Positions 34,845-45,457 of a stretch of 64,000 nt of DNA are shown here, piece after piece (position 1 is the first letter of the stretch; each line of letters opens with the position of its first letter). Source of the stretch: Ralstonia condita (lineage in GTDB: Bacteria > Pseudomonadota > Gammaproteobacteria > Burkholderiales > Burkholderiaceae); contig NZ_CATYWO010000001.1 of the NCBI RefSeq assembly GCF_958405655.1, forward strand, positions 62,001 to 126,000, in the 5' to 3' direction. A program made the position numbers and the translations under genes. Under the pieces are notes generated by a model, which saw nothing but the letters and a program-made list of their open reading frames with translations, was not told the DNA's origin and did no database searches.

Positions 34845-35312
34845 TCAGTGCGTCACGCGCGTCACGCCGCCGGAAGACAGCAGGCGCACGCGCTCGCCCG
34901 GGCGGAACGCCTCGTCGGCGTCTTGCGTGATGGCGCGATATTCGCCGTTGTCGAGCTTGACGGTGATTTCCAGGCCGGGGCGCTTGTTCACCTGGCCTTC
35001 GAGCGCGCTGCCCGCGACGCCGCCCAGGATGGCGCCGAGCACACCGGCGGCCACCGAACCGTTGCCCCGCCCGATAGCCGCCGCCGAGCCGATGCCGCCG
35101 ATTGCCCCGCCCGCGATGGTACCCACGCCGGTCTGTTCGCGATCGATCACGACGTTGCGCACGGAGTCGACCGTGCCGAAGCGCACGGTCTGCTCACGCT
35201 GCGCTTGGCCCGACGTATAAGCGCTGTTGGAGTTGGTGCCCATGGCGCAGCCTTGCAGGCCCAGCGCGGCGACGAGCAGGGTCGCGGCACCAATGCGATA
35301 GATGGGTTTCAT
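34845..35312 (-). CDS. Glycine-zipper 2TM lipoprotein (SlyB-like)
   Basis: 155 residues with lipobox LQGC at about residues 19-22, so anchored to the outer membrane. The middle holds the glycine-zipper double helix: GTIAGGAIGGIGSAAAIG, then AAGVLGAILGGVAGSALEG. A C-terminal small beta domain (LEITVKLDNGEYRAI) follows. Matches SlyB/RcsF-context lipoproteins. The start lies 9 bp after the kinase stop, so the two are one unit. Confidence 0.85.
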   Translation of the reverse strand: MKPIYRIGAATLLVAALGLQGCAMGTNSNSAYTSGQAQREQTVRFGTVDSVRNVVIDREQTGVGTIAGGAIGGIGSAAAIGRGNGSVAAGVLGAILGGVAGSALEGQVNKRPGLEITVKLDNGEYRAITQDADEAFRPGERVRLLSSGGVTRVTH

Positions 35313-35321
35313 GTTCGTTCC

Positions 35322-36257
35322 TTATTGATACCGGTATCCGAAAGCGGTTTCGAAGCGCCGTGCAATCTCGTCGATGGGCATGCCGTGGTTCTGCGGGCCC
35401 TGGCAGGTGATCTTGAGGGAGCCCATCAGGCTGGCGAGCCGGCCGGTGGTTTCCCAATCCAGACCGTTCTCGATGCCGTAGAGCAGACCGCCACGGAAAG
35501 CGTCGCCGCAACCGGTCGGGTCCACCACGCGTTCGGCCGGCACCGCCGGAATCGTGTACAGCTTGCCGCCGGCGTGGATCTCCGCCCCCTCTTCCCCGCG
35601 TGTGACGATGAACGCCTCGACGCGCTGCGCCAGTTCTGCCGCACTGTAGCCCGTGCGTGACAGCATGACCTGCGCTTCGTAGTCATTGACCACCACGTAG
35701 GTGGCGAGTTCAACGAAGCGGCGCAGGTCGGCGCCGTCGAACAGCGGCATCGCCTGACCGAGGTCGAAGATGAACGGCACGCCGGCTTCGGCAAACTGCG
35801 TGGCATGGTGGAGCATGCCGTCGCGGCTGTCGGGGCCGACCAGACCGACCCGGGCCGGCAGGGCATCCTTGACCGAATTGAGACTCGACTCACTCATCGC
35901 GCCCGGATGGAAGGCCGTGATCTGATTGTTGTCGCGGTCGGTGGTGATCATCGCCTGGGCGGTGAACGTGTCCGGAATCTCCTTGATGTGCTGCGTGGAG
36001 ATGCCGAGGTTCTTCAGGTACGCGAGATACGGACCAGCATCCTGACCAACCGTAGCCATGACGATCGGCTCGCCGCCGAGCAGCTTCAGCGTGAAGGCGA
36101 TGTTGCCTGCGCAGCCGCCAAACTCCCGGCGCATGCTTGGTACCAGAAAGGACACATTCAGGATGTGGATCTTGTCCGGCAAGATGTGTTCGCGGAAGTG
36201 TCCGTCGAACGTCATGATGGTGTCGTAGGCGACCGAGCCGCAGATCACGCTGGCCAT
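35322..36257 (-). CDS. PfkB-family carbohydrate/nucleoside kinase
   Basis: Ribokinase-like kinase, 311 residues. The N-terminal motif GGCAGNIAFTLKLLGGEP and the C-terminal signature DPTGCGDAFRGGLLYGIENG with the catalytic Asp are intact. ATG 36257 (MASVICGSVAYDTIMTFDG) is chosen; this N-terminus resembles the adenosine-kinase-like members. Substrate cannot be fixed from sequence. Downstream of tpx on the same strand with about a 100-bp gap. Confidence 0.87.
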   Translation of the reverse strand: MASVICGSVAYDTIMTFDGHFREHILPDKIHILNVSFLVPSMRREFGGCAGNIAFTLKLLGGEPIVMATVGQDAGPYLAYLKNLGISTQHIKEIPDTFTAQAMITTDRDNNQITAFHPGAMSESSLNSVKDALPARVGLVGPDSRDGMLHHATQFAEAGVPFIFDLGQAMPLFDGADLRRFVELATYVVVNDYEAQVMLSRTGYSAAELAQRVEAFIVTRGEEGAEIHAGGKLYTIPAVPAERVVDPTGCGDAFRGGLLYGIENGLDWETTGRLASLMGSLKITCQGPQNHGMPIDEIARRFETAFGYRYQ

Positions 36258-36354
36258 ATTGAAAAGGCTCCAAATGGAAACGCGGCCGCCCAAGTGGACG
36301 GCCGTGTGATGCATGCGAGACCGGGGGATCGGTCTCGGCAGAATGTTGGTGAGC

Positions 36355-36855
36355 TTACTTCAGCGCGGCCAGGGCGGCGTCGTAGTTCGGCTCTTCCTTG
36401 ATCTCGGGCACGAGCTGCGAGTACAGGACGTTGTCGCTGCCATCCAGTACGACGACCGCGCGCGCCGTCACGCCGGCCAGCGGCCCCGACGTGATGTCGA
36501 CACCGTAGGCTTGTTTGAAACCCTTGTCACGGAAGGTCGACAGCGGCACCACGTTTTCGATGCCTTCGGTGGTGCAGAAGCGGCCAGCGGCGAACGGCAG
36601 GTCGGCGGAGATGGAGAACACGACCGTGTTGTCCAGCTTCGATGCCGCTTCGTTGAACTTGCGCGTGGAGGTGGCGCACACCGGCGTGTCCAGGCTCGGC
36701 ACGATATTCAGGACCTTGCGCTTGCCGGCGAAATCAGCCAGCGAAACGTCCTTCAGGTCCTTGCCGACCAGCGTGAATGCCGGGGCCTTCGCGCCGACGG
36801 TCGGGAATTGGCCGCCGACTTCGATCGGGTTGCCGCCAAGGGTCACGTTTGCCAT
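36355..36855 (-). CDS. tpx: Thiol peroxidase Tpx
   Basis: Atypical 2-Cys peroxiredoxin that reduces hydroperoxides with thioredoxin. Peroxidatic C60 lies in SLDTPVCATSTRKFNE and resolving C94 in FCTTEGIENV, with the expected spacing. 166 residues, MANVTLGGNPIEVGG at the N-terminus. Located 37 bp after the DUF3426 gene. Confidence 0.95.
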   Translation of the reverse strand: MANVTLGGNPIEVGGQFPTVGAKAPAFTLVGKDLKDVSLADFAGKRKVLNIVPSLDTPVCATSTRKFNEAASKLDNTVVFSISADLPFAAGRFCTTEGIENVVPLSTFRDKGFKQAYGVDITSGPLAGVTARAVVVLDGSDNVLYSQLVPEIKEEPNYDAALAALK

Positions 36856-36892
36856 GGTGTGCTGCTCCTTCGTTGATACGTGTTGGGGTGAA

Positions 36893-38347
36893 TCAGGGGT
36901 AGAAAATCAGGACCCGGTAGTTAGCCGTCGGGCGCTGGGATTCGAATCGTACCCGAATCGGCAATTCGGCGCGGGCGGGCAGGCCTGATGTGCCATATGC
37001 CCGGTCGGCGGGGTTCAGGTAGTCGGCAGGCAACAGGGCGCGGCGCGCGAGAAGCTGATCCTGCAAGTCGGTCGTCACGAGCTCGATGGCCGGCAGCGCG
37101 ACAGGGCCGCCCGTCCGGTTGCGCAGCGTGGCGGTCAGCACATACTGGTCGGACGCATCGCCTTCCTGGCGCTGCAGTTGCGACGATTCGATCTGCAATG
37201 CCTCGAGGTCACGAGGTGGTGCGATCCTGCAATGCAGCGGCTGGCATACCGCTTCCCAGAGTGGGCGCGTCGAAGGGAGCCGTCGGGCGATTTCGGCGCG
37301 GCCGAGGAAGAGTCCCTGCGCGATCGCCGTCATGGCCAGCAAACCGATCGCGATGCGCGCCAAGGCTCGGCGGCCCGTTGATTTGCGGGCCTGTTCACGC
37401 GCCTGTGCAGCGCGCAGGAAATCCAGCGTCGCCGCAGAGACACCGTGGTTCGGGCCGCGCGTCTTCCGTTGGCGCGGTGCCCCGGTCAGCGTGCGCTGCG
37501 GTGCCGGACCTGCACGATCGTCGCGCCCTTCGTGGGTCTTGCGTGCGTGGCTGCCGTGGCGGCGGGGCACGGGCGCGAACAGCGTGTGGGGATCGGACTT
37601 GTGGCGCATCCAGAACGAGTCATGCCGCTCGTCCAACGCCTTCGGCGAGGCAGCCGGCGTGGGTGGCGAGGGTATTGCCGCAGGTGCGGGCGCACTGGCA
37701 GGTTCGGCCGGCAAGTCTGCCGACGGCTGTCTGGGCAAGGCCGCTGCGAAGGCGTCTTCGTCGTCTTCGAGATCGCGGATCGGCGGGAGCCCGTGGAAGG
37801 GGTCAGCCGGCGCTGCCGACGGCTGAGGGGTCGCAGGCGCAACCGGCGCGCCTGCGGGAAGCGGGCTGGCGGATTGGGCTGGCGCTTCGTCAAGCAGCGG
37901 GCGCGTGTCAGGTGCAGTCGGCTCCGTTTCGGGAACGGGCGTTGCGCCTTCCACTTCACCGAGATGGACTTCGGCGACACTGCCTTCGGCGATGTCTTCT
38001 TCCCAGATCAGCGTCATGCCGAAGCCGTGATCGTCTTCGGCAGCCTGTGGTACTGCCTGGGCTTCGGCTGGCGCAACGGGAACCCCGACCGCCCTGGCCG
38101 GTGCCGACGCGGCGGGCGGCTCCAGCGGTGCAGGCGGGCGTGTTGGCGTCGTCGGGGCTGGGGCACGCGCCGCTTCTGCCGGAGCCGGCACGGCTCCGAG
38201 CTCGATCAGATGCGTACGCCCATCGAAGACGTGGTTGCAGCGTCCGCAGCGAACGAGTCCGCCGCGCAGGCGCAGTTGATCAGCGACGACGCGAAATGCG
38301 GTGTGGCAATTGGGACAGCGGGCGGCGAGACGTGGCGCGGTTGCCAT
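36893..38347 (-). CDS. DUF3426 zinc-ribbon membrane protein
   Basis: 484 residues. The N-terminal MJ0042-type zinc ribbon has CPNCHTAF...VRCGRCNHVFDG. A long Pro/Ala-rich, disordered linker follows (about 50-300), then a basic stretch, one membrane helix (IAIGLLAMTAIAQGLFLG) and a C-terminal DUF3426 beta domain ending NYRVLIFYP. Function unknown. It follows prmA in the order common in Burkholderiaceae. Confidence 0.85.
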   Translation of the reverse strand: MATAPRLAARCPNCHTAFRVVADQLRLRGGLVRCGRCNHVFDGRTHLIELGAVPAPAEAARAPAPTTPTRPPAPLEPPAASAPARAVGVPVAPAEAQAVPQAAEDDHGFGMTLIWEEDIAEGSVAEVHLGEVEGATPVPETEPTAPDTRPLLDEAPAQSASPLPAGAPVAPATPQPSAAPADPFHGLPPIRDLEDDEDAFAAALPRQPSADLPAEPASAPAPAAIPSPPTPAASPKALDERHDSFWMRHKSDPHTLFAPVPRRHGSHARKTHEGRDDRAGPAPQRTLTGAPRQRKTRGPNHGVSAATLDFLRAAQAREQARKSTGRRALARIAIGLLAMTAIAQGLFLGRAEIARRLPSTRPLWEAVCQPLHCRIAPPRDLEALQIESSQLQRQEGDASDQYVLTATLRNRTGGPVALPAIELVTTDLQDQLLARRALLPADYLNPADRAYGTSGLPARAELPIRVRFESQRPTANYRVLIFYP

Positions 38348-38442
38348 GCGGGAGGAAGAGAAAAAAGCCGACCGCGCGAGTATTGCAGACAGTCACGCCA
38401 GCGTCGACCTTTGCGGTGACGCTGGCGATCCATCGTGCGTGC

Positions 38443-39335
38443 TCAGACCGGTTTGACGCCGTGCAGGCAGACCCAGCCGTCACGCGCGCGCCACACCGTG
38501 AGCGGAATGGCGGAGGCGTATGCGGCTGCCACGTCTTCGGCCTGACGCTCCAGTACACCAGACAGGATCAGCCGGCCGCCGGGTCGCACGCGTGCGCACA
38601 ACATGGCTGCCATCAGCTTGAGCGGGTTCGACAGGATGTTGGCGACGACCAGATCGAACGTGCCTTCCGGTGCATCGTCGGGCAGGGCGAAGGTGGCTTC
38701 GACGTGGTTGCGCTCGGCGTTGTAGCGCGAGGCTTCCACGGCGTTCGGATCGATATCGACACCGACGGTTTCACCGGCGCCGAGCTTCTTGGCGACGATG
38801 GCCAGGATGCCCGAGCCGCAGCCGTAGTCGAGCGTGCGTTCGCCGGGTTGCACGTGCTGCTCCAGCCATTCCATGCACAGGCGCGTGGTCGGGTGGCTGC
38901 CGGTGCCGAAGGCGAGGCCCGGGTCGAGCTCTAGCACCACGGCATCGGGCTCCGGCGCATCGTGCCAGGACGGCACGACCCAGATGTGCTCACCAATATG
39001 AATGGGCTCGAACTGCGATTGCGTGACGCGCACCCAGTCCTGCTCTTCGACTTCGCGCACGGTGTACGCAGGCAGCGGTGACAGCCCGATTTCGTTGGCC
39101 GCGGCTGCCACCAGCAATGCCGGGTCGGCATCGTCAGCGAGCAGCGCAACCACGCGCGAGCGGTTCCACGCAAGGCGTGTCGGCTCGTGGCCGGGCTCGC
39201 CAAAGAGTGGTTGCTCTTCGGGCGTGTCGGCATCGGCGTCTTCCACCGAGACCGACAGCGCGCCGAGATCAAACAGCGCTTCGGACAACGCTTCGGCGTC
39301 GTCACGCGCCACTTCGAGCACGCATTCGCGGTACG

Positions 39336-39339
<4 letters not shown>
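38443..39339 (-). CDS. prmA: Ribosomal protein L11 methyltransferase
   Basis: SAM-dependent trimethylation of L11. Motif I is DYGCGSGILAIVAKKLG; the substrate motif is VVANILSNPL; GTGSHPTTRLCMEWLE precedes motif I. The start is GTG at 39339, overlapping the accC stop (GTGA), so it is translationally coupled. 298 residues. Confidence 0.95.
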
Positions 39340-40703
<1,364 letters not shown>

Positions 40704-40835
40704 CGTGTTCTCGCTACAAAAAGGAGAGGCGAGGGCGCAGTGGCTGGGCCGCGCTCAGTGGCAGCCCTTGTGCGCCGGCTCGCGCTCGGATGCGGCACGC
40801 TGCGCGCCGCACGATGAGGGTCGGATGCCGGAAGA

Positions 40836-41303
40836 TCAGCCGATCACGAACAGCGGCTGGCCGTATTCCACAGCCTGGCCGTTCTCGATCAGGATTTCCT
40901 TGATCACGCCCGCCTTGTCCGCTTCGATCTCGTTGAGCAGCTTCATGGCTTCGATGATGCAGAGCGTCTGGCCTTCCTTGACCGTGTCGCCCACCTTGAC
41001 GAACTCGGCGGCGCCCGGCGACGGCGAACGGTAGAACGTGCCGACCATCGGCGACGTCACGATGTGGCCGGCCGGCAGGGCCGGCGCGGCAGCTTCGGCG
41101 CCGACGGCGGCCGGAGCCGCTGCAGCGGGTGCCCCCATGGCCGGCGCGGCCTGCATCTGCATCGGGGCATATTGCATCGGGGCCATCACTTGCGGCGCCG
41201 ACTTGACGATGCGGACCTTGCCTTCGCCTTCGGTCACTTCGAGTTCCGAAATGCCCGATTCGGCCACCAGGTCGATCAGCGTTTTCAGCTTGCGCAAATC
41301 CAT
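40836..41303 (-). CDS. accB: Biotin carboxyl carrier protein
   Basis: Carrier subunit of acetyl-CoA carboxylase. ATG 41303 (MDLRKLKTLIDLV) matches the family start. An Ala/Pro/Met-rich hinge spans about 40-78, and the biotinyl domain carries the target lysine K121 in EAMKLLNEIEAD and the thumb region around SPMVGTFYRSPSPG. 155 residues. Confidence 0.96.
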   Translation of the reverse strand: MDLRKLKTLIDLVAESGISELEVTEGEGKVRIVKSAPQVMAPMQYAPMQMQAAPAMGAPAAAAPAAVGAEAAAPALPAGHIVTSPMVGTFYRSPSPGAAEFVKVGDTVKEGQTLCIIEAMKLLNEIEADKAGVIKEILIENGQAVEYGQPLFVIG

Positions 41304-41445
41304 GAACGTTCTCCTGCAGCGTCGGCGATCTGGGGCGGTGGATGCACGCGAATGGCTCTTCGGCCGCGCATCGGTCAATGGCGCTCCAGGCGCTGGCGTC
41401 GTTGCGTTGGTTAAGTGGTTGAAATAAAAGGAAGAAGACGGCTGA

Positions 41446-41913
41446 TCAGCCGCCGTGTTGGTCGATGGCGAAGTCCAGCGCCGCCAGATAGCCGCGCCAG
41501 CCCAGTCCGCAAATCACGCCCACCGCCTGGTCCGCCAGGTACGAATGGTGGCGGAACGGCTCACGACGATGCACGTTGGACAGATGCACTTCGATATACG
41601 GGATCACCACACCGGCCAGTGCGTCGCGCAGCGCCACGCTCGTGTGCGTGTAGGCGGCCGGGTTGATGATGATGAATTCGACGCCTTCGCTCTTGGCGGC
41701 ATGGATGCGGTCAACCAGTGCGCCTTCATGGTTCGACTGGAAGTGCGCCAACGTCACGCCGCGCGCCGTGGCGCGTTCGACCAGGGCGGCGTTGATGTCG
41801 GCGAGCGTGGTCGCACCATAGACTTCCGGCTCGCGCGTTCCAAGGAGATTCAGGTTGGGCCCGTGCAACACGAGCACGCTGCGAGGCGCTTTAGCGATCG
41901 GTTTTTCAGCCAC
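41446..41913 (-). CDS. aroQ: 3-dehydroquinate dehydratase, type II
   Basis: Third step of the shikimate pathway. LVLHGPNLNLLGTREPEVYG with the catalytic Tyr, FQSNHEGALVDRIH, and NPAAYTHTSVALRDAL are all conserved. The start is GTG at 41913, with 10 residues before the core. 155 residues. The aroQ-accB-accC order is common in proteobacteria. Confidence 0.96.
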   Translation of the reverse strand: MAEKPIAKAPRSVLVLHGPNLNLLGTREPEVYGATTLADINAALVERATARGVTLAHFQSNHEGALVDRIHAAKSEGVEFIIINPAAYTHTSVALRDALAGVVIPYIEVHLSNVHRREPFRHHSYLADQAVGVICGLGWRGYLAALDFAIDQHGG

Positions 41914-41942
41914 GATTTGACCGGTTGAGCGAAGTTGAGCGC

Positions 41943-41972
41943 AATTTACCGCAAGTTAGAATGGTATGTCTA
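41943..41972 (-). promoter_or_regulatory. Putative sigma-70 promoter of aroQ-accB-accC-prmA
   Basis: On the minus strand TAGACA and TAAATT are separated by 18 bp, 30 bp upstream of the GTG of aroQ. A 20-base inverted repeat (TAGTTTTT / AAAAACTA, 41971-41990) touches the -35, and a second hairpin (ATCGGTG / CACCGAT, 41998-42015) lies beyond; either could be an operator or the weak terminator of the upstream TlpA gene. Confidence 0.45.
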
Positions 41973-42095
41973 GTTTTTGCTGAAAAACTATCGACAAATC
42001 GGTGTTTTCACCGATATGGAGCGAGCCATCCGCTTCTTGCGTGCAGAACAAGGGAATTTAAAAGCACATAGCGCACGTATGACGTTTTTGCGTCT

Positions 42096-42620
42096 TCACG
42101 TGCGTTGCAAGGCTTCAATCAGTTCTGTTGCGTGTACTCGACCCATCTTCCGGAAAGTGATCTGCCCTTGTGCGTTGACGATCACGGTAAAGGGCAGGCC
42201 TCCGGCATCGTTGCCAAACTGGCGCCCCAATTCGGTGCCTCCGAAGCCGGCGACAGCCACCGGATACGCGACAGGTACCTTGTTCAGGAAGGTCTTGATA
42301 TTGGCGGCGGTATCGATGCCGATGCCCACAAACCTGACCTTGGCCTGCTGTTCCTGCGCCAGCGCCGACAATTCGGGCATCTCTTCCACGCAAGGTCCGC
42401 ACCACGGCGCCCAGAAGTTGATCACGACCGGGTGGCCTCGAAAACGGGCCAGATCAAGGGGCGCGCCATTGGCATCCTGCAGCTTGCTGTCGTAAAACGC
42501 CGTAACGGCATCGTTCGTCGGCGCTTTCGGTGCGGTGGCGCGATGCCCGGTGTATATGCCCAGCGCCGCGGCAACAATGCCAGCGACCAGAAGGGCGATC
42601 AGAGCGGTGCGGCGGGACAT
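42096..42620 (-). CDS. TlpA-family thiol:disulfide oxidoreductase
   Basis: 174 residues. An N-terminal membrane anchor (ALIALLVAGIVAAALGIY) holds a periplasmic thioredoxin domain. The redox motif is WAPWCGPC (C74, C77), with the cis-Pro region near GGLPFTVIVNAQG. Family members reduce apocytochromes or other periplasmic disulfides; the partner is unknown. Follows the degenerate nucleotidyltransferase-like gene by 63 bp. Confidence 0.9.
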   Translation of the reverse strand: MSRRTALIALLVAGIVAAALGIYTGHRATAPKAPTNDAVTAFYDSKLQDANGAPLDLARFRGHPVVINFWAPWCGPCVEEMPELSALAQEQQAKVRFVGIGIDTAANIKTFLNKVPVAYPVAVAGFGGTELGRQFGNDAGGLPFTVIVNAQGQITFRKMGRVHATELIEALQRT

Positions 42621-42683
42621 GGTCGATTGGTCTCTATATATATACAGAGGCGAGGCGTGCCGGATTGTACTCCTGTCGGCGGG

Positions 42684-43358
42684 TCAGCCCTGCGAAAGGA
42701 GGGCGCGCACTGCGACCGCATCCCCGCGCTGGGCTTTGCCAGTGGCGTCGGCGCGCCGGGCACCGCGCACATCGTTCAGGTCATACAGGGCAATGTGGAC
42801 GCCGACCGGTGTACCGGTTTCCGTGCGCAGCGTGCGAGCCAGTTCACGAGACTCCGCGCCGGCGGGCCACTGTCCGCGCCACAGGAAACTGAGCGTTTCC
42901 ACCTGGTCGCGGCCGGCGAAGTGGGTGCTCTCTGTCGTATCAAAATCCACGCCGGCATTGAGCAGGAAGATCGCCACGTCCTTGGGGCTGTCGCAGAACA
43001 CCTGCAGGTGGATGTCTGAGTGCTCGCTGGCCGTGCCGTTGAAAACCGCGCCAGCCAGGTACGGGTTGAAGGGCGCGAGCCCTTCCATCAGGACCAGCGC
43101 AATGCGTCGCAACAGCGCCAGGACGCGGGGCTGGGATTCCGCCTGGAAGAGCGCCTGATATTCACGGACTTCGGTTTCGACCTGCTCATTGTCCGGCAGC
43201 CACTCGCCCGCGGCACGCGATTCGGTGCCGAGTACCTGGCGCGCAGCCTTGCGCTTGGCGGTGGCGTAATCGGCGCCGTCCTCCGCGATCATGCGGGCAG
43301 CGACGGCGGCGATTTCCTCCCGCACGCGGGCGGGATCGAGGTTGGAGCGTTTGGACAT
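42684..43358 (-). CDS. Degenerate nucleotidyltransferase-like protein next to mpl
   Basis: 224 residues, no signal peptide. A helical N-terminal half (RVREEIAAVAARMIAEDGAD) precedes GAVFNGTASEHSDIHLQVF, which resembles the NTase motif GSxxxG...SDIDLxV. The first Gly-Ser and the second Asp (here His) are missing, so catalysis is doubtful. It does not look like a Mur ligase. Divergent from mpl across 79 bp; the function is unknown. Confidence 0.65.
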   Translation of the reverse strand: MSKRSNLDPARVREEIAAVAARMIAEDGADYATAKRKAARQVLGTESRAAGEWLPDNEQVETEVREYQALFQAESQPRVLALLRRIALVLMEGLAPFNPYLAGAVFNGTASEHSDIHLQVFCDSPKDVAIFLLNAGVDFDTTESTHFAGRDQVETLSFLWRGQWPAGAESRELARTLRTETGTPVGVHIALYDLNDVRGARRADATGKAQRGDAVAVRALLSQG

Positions 43359-43437
43359 GGTGCTATTTTACTGGAGCGGGCGAGCGGGCCTGGCGCGGCG
43401 GGTACAATGCCGCGCAACGTAGTTGAGATGGCTCCCC

Positions 43438-44823
43438 ATGCATATCCACATCCTCGGCATCTGCGGCACCTTCATGGGCGGCATTGCGCTGATCGCCCGT
43501 CAGGCCGGCCACCGCGTCACTGGTTGCGACGCCAACGTCTACCCGCCGATGAGTACCCAGCTCGAGGCGCAGGGTATCGAACTGATTGAGGGCTTCGACC
43601 CGGAGCAACTGTCCATCGGCGCCGACCTGTATGTGATCGGCAACGTGGTCTCGCGCGGCAACCCGCTCATGGAAGCGATCCTGGATCGTAATCTGCCCTA
43701 TGTTTCGGGCCCGCAATGGCTGGGCGACAACGTGCTGCGGCAGAAATGGGTGCTGGCCGTGGCGGGGACGCATGGCAAGACCACGACCACCTCGATGCTT
43801 GCCTGGATCCTTCAGGATGCAGGCTACAACCCTGGCTTTTTGGTTGGCGGGGTGCCGCGCAACTTCGGCTTGTCGGCCCGGCTGACGGAATCGGATTTCT
43901 TCGTCATCGAGGCCGATGAATACGACACGGCCTTTTTCGATAAGCGCAGCAAGTTTGTGCACTATCACCCCCGAACAGCCATCCTGAACAATCTCGAATT
44001 CGATCACGCGGACATCTTCCCGGATCTTGCAGCTATCGAGACTCAATTTCATCATCTGGTGCGCACCATACCTCGCCAGGGGCGGCTGCTTGTCAATGGG
44101 CGCGAAGCGAGCCTCAAGCGCGTACTTGAGCGCGGATGCTGGTCGGAAGTCGAGCTTTTCGGCGCAGAAAATGGCAAAGGCTGGGAGATTGCCAATCTGG
44201 GCGATGACGACAGCTTCGACGTGCTTTTCGACGGCCAGGCGCAGGGCCGGGTGCGGTGGGCACTACAGGGTGACCACAATCGCATGAACGCGCTGGCGGC
44301 CATTGCCGCCGCGCGCCACGTCGGCGTGCCGCCGGCGCAGGCCATTGAAAGCCTGGCCCGTTTCGAGAATGTGAAACGCCGCATGGAAGTACGCGGGACG
44401 GTCAACGGGGTCACTGTCTACGACGATTTCGCGCACCACCCGACCGCTATCCGCACCACGATTGAAGGCTTGCGCCGTCGCGTTGGCGACGCGCGCATCC
44501 TCGCCGTGCTGGAGCCGCGCTCGAACACCATGAAGCTGGGTGTGATGAAGCAGCAGCTTCCCGATAGCCTGTCGGGCGCCGACCGTGTCTTTGCCTATGG
44601 CGCCGCCGCGGGGCGGGATGCGCTGGGCTGGGATCTTGCTGGCGCGCTGGCGCCCCTGGGTGAGCGTGCCACGGCGTTCTCGGACCTGACCGAGCTGGTA
44701 GCCGCCGTGACTTCAACTGCTCGCCCCGGCGACCACGTCCTGGTGATGAGCAATGGCGGTTTTGGCGGCGTGCACCAGAAGTTGCTTGACGCGCTGGCCC
44801 GGCCGGCCGGCCGGGCCAACTGA
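43438..44823 (+). CDS. mpl: UDP-MurNAc:L-Ala-gamma-D-Glu-mDAP ligase
   Basis: Recycles murein tripeptide onto UDP-MurNAc. MHIHILGICGTFMGG, ATP loop AGTHGKTTTTSML, FFVIEADEYDTAFFD and DDFAHHPTAI are the Mpl/MurC landmarks. ATG 43438 is chosen. 461 residues. Functionally linked with ampD elsewhere in the window in peptidoglycan recycling. Confidence 0.96.
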   Translation: MHIHILGICGTFMGGIALIARQAGHRVTGCDANVYPPMSTQLEAQGIELIEGFDPEQLSIGADLYVIGNVVSRGNPLMEAILDRNLPYVSGPQWLGDNVLRQKWVLAVAGTHGKTTTTSMLAWILQDAGYNPGFLVGGVPRNFGLSARLTESDFFVIEADEYDTAFFDKRSKFVHYHPRTAILNNLEFDHADIFPDLAAIETQFHHLVRTIPRQGRLLVNGREASLKRVLERGCWSEVELFGAENGKGWEIANLGDDDSFDVLFDGQAQGRVRWALQGDHNRMNALAAIAAARHVGVPPAQAIESLARFENVKRRMEVRGTVNGVTVYDDFAHHPTAIRTTIEGLRRRVGDARILAVLEPRSNTMKLGVMKQQLPDSLSGADRVFAYGAAAGRDALGWDLAGALAPLGERATAFSDLTELVAAVTSTARPGDHVLVMSNGGFGGVHQKLLDALARPAGRAN

Positions 44824-44830
44824 TTGCGCG

Positions 44831-45457
44831 ATGCCGGCATCTATCGTCTATCTGCACGGATTTCGATCGTCGCCGCGCTCGTTCAAGGCGCAATTGTTGG
44901 GTCGGCGGATGGCCTCCATTGGGCTGCAGGATCACTACGTCTGCCCAATGCTTCCCGTTTCACCACGGGAGGCGATGAACGAGGTCGAGACGCTGCTCGC
45001 TGATCTGCGCGGGCGGTGTGGCGCGCCACCCGTGTTGATTGGATCGTCGTTGGGTGGCTATTACGCCACATGGCTCGCGGAGCGCCATGGCTTGCGTGCG
45101 GCATTGCTCAATCCTGCCACGCACCCCGAACGGGATCTGGCCAAGTACGTCGGCGAGCAGCCCCTGTGGCATGGCGGCGGCACGATTCGCGTCGAGCCGC
45201 ACCACCTGGACGAACTGCGCGCCCTGGCCGTACCCGTCACCACGCAGCCCGGGCGTTATTACCTGCTTGCCGCGACTGACGACGAGGTGCTCGATTACCG
45301 GGAAATGCTTGCCCACTTTCCGGGTGCCAACACCCGCGTGATTGATGGCGGTGACCACGGCATCAGCGATTTTGCCCAGTACATCGACGAAGTGCTCGTC
45401 TTCTGCGGTATCTCCGCCGATCTGCTCCTCGCACATCCGTTTGACGCCGCAACATGA
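44831..45457 (+). CDS. YqiA/YcfP-family alpha/beta-hydrolase
   Basis: 208-residue esterase-like protein. IVYLHGFRSSPRSFKA holds the oxyanion region, GSSLGGYYATW the nucleophile elbow (Ser), a late Asp lies in ATDDEVLDY, and the His in GGDHGIS, so the triad is complete. Substrate unknown. The stop overlaps the ubiC ATG by 4 bases. Confidence 0.87.
   Translation: MPASIVYLHGFRSSPRSFKAQLLGRRMASIGLQDHYVCPMLPVSPREAMNEVETLLADLRGRCGAPPVLIGSSLGGYYATWLAERHGLRAALLNPATHPERDLAKYVGEQPLWHGGGTIRVEPHHLDELRALAVPVTTQPGRYYLLAATDDEVLDYREMLAHFPGANTRVIDGGDHGISDFAQYIDEVLVFCGISADLLLAHPFDAAT

Noticed and set aside
42684..43358. Reading of this gene as a UDP-N-acetylmuramate-alanine ligase
   Set aside because: There is no ATP-binding GTHGKT loop or Mur ligase domain, and the length is half of the family's.
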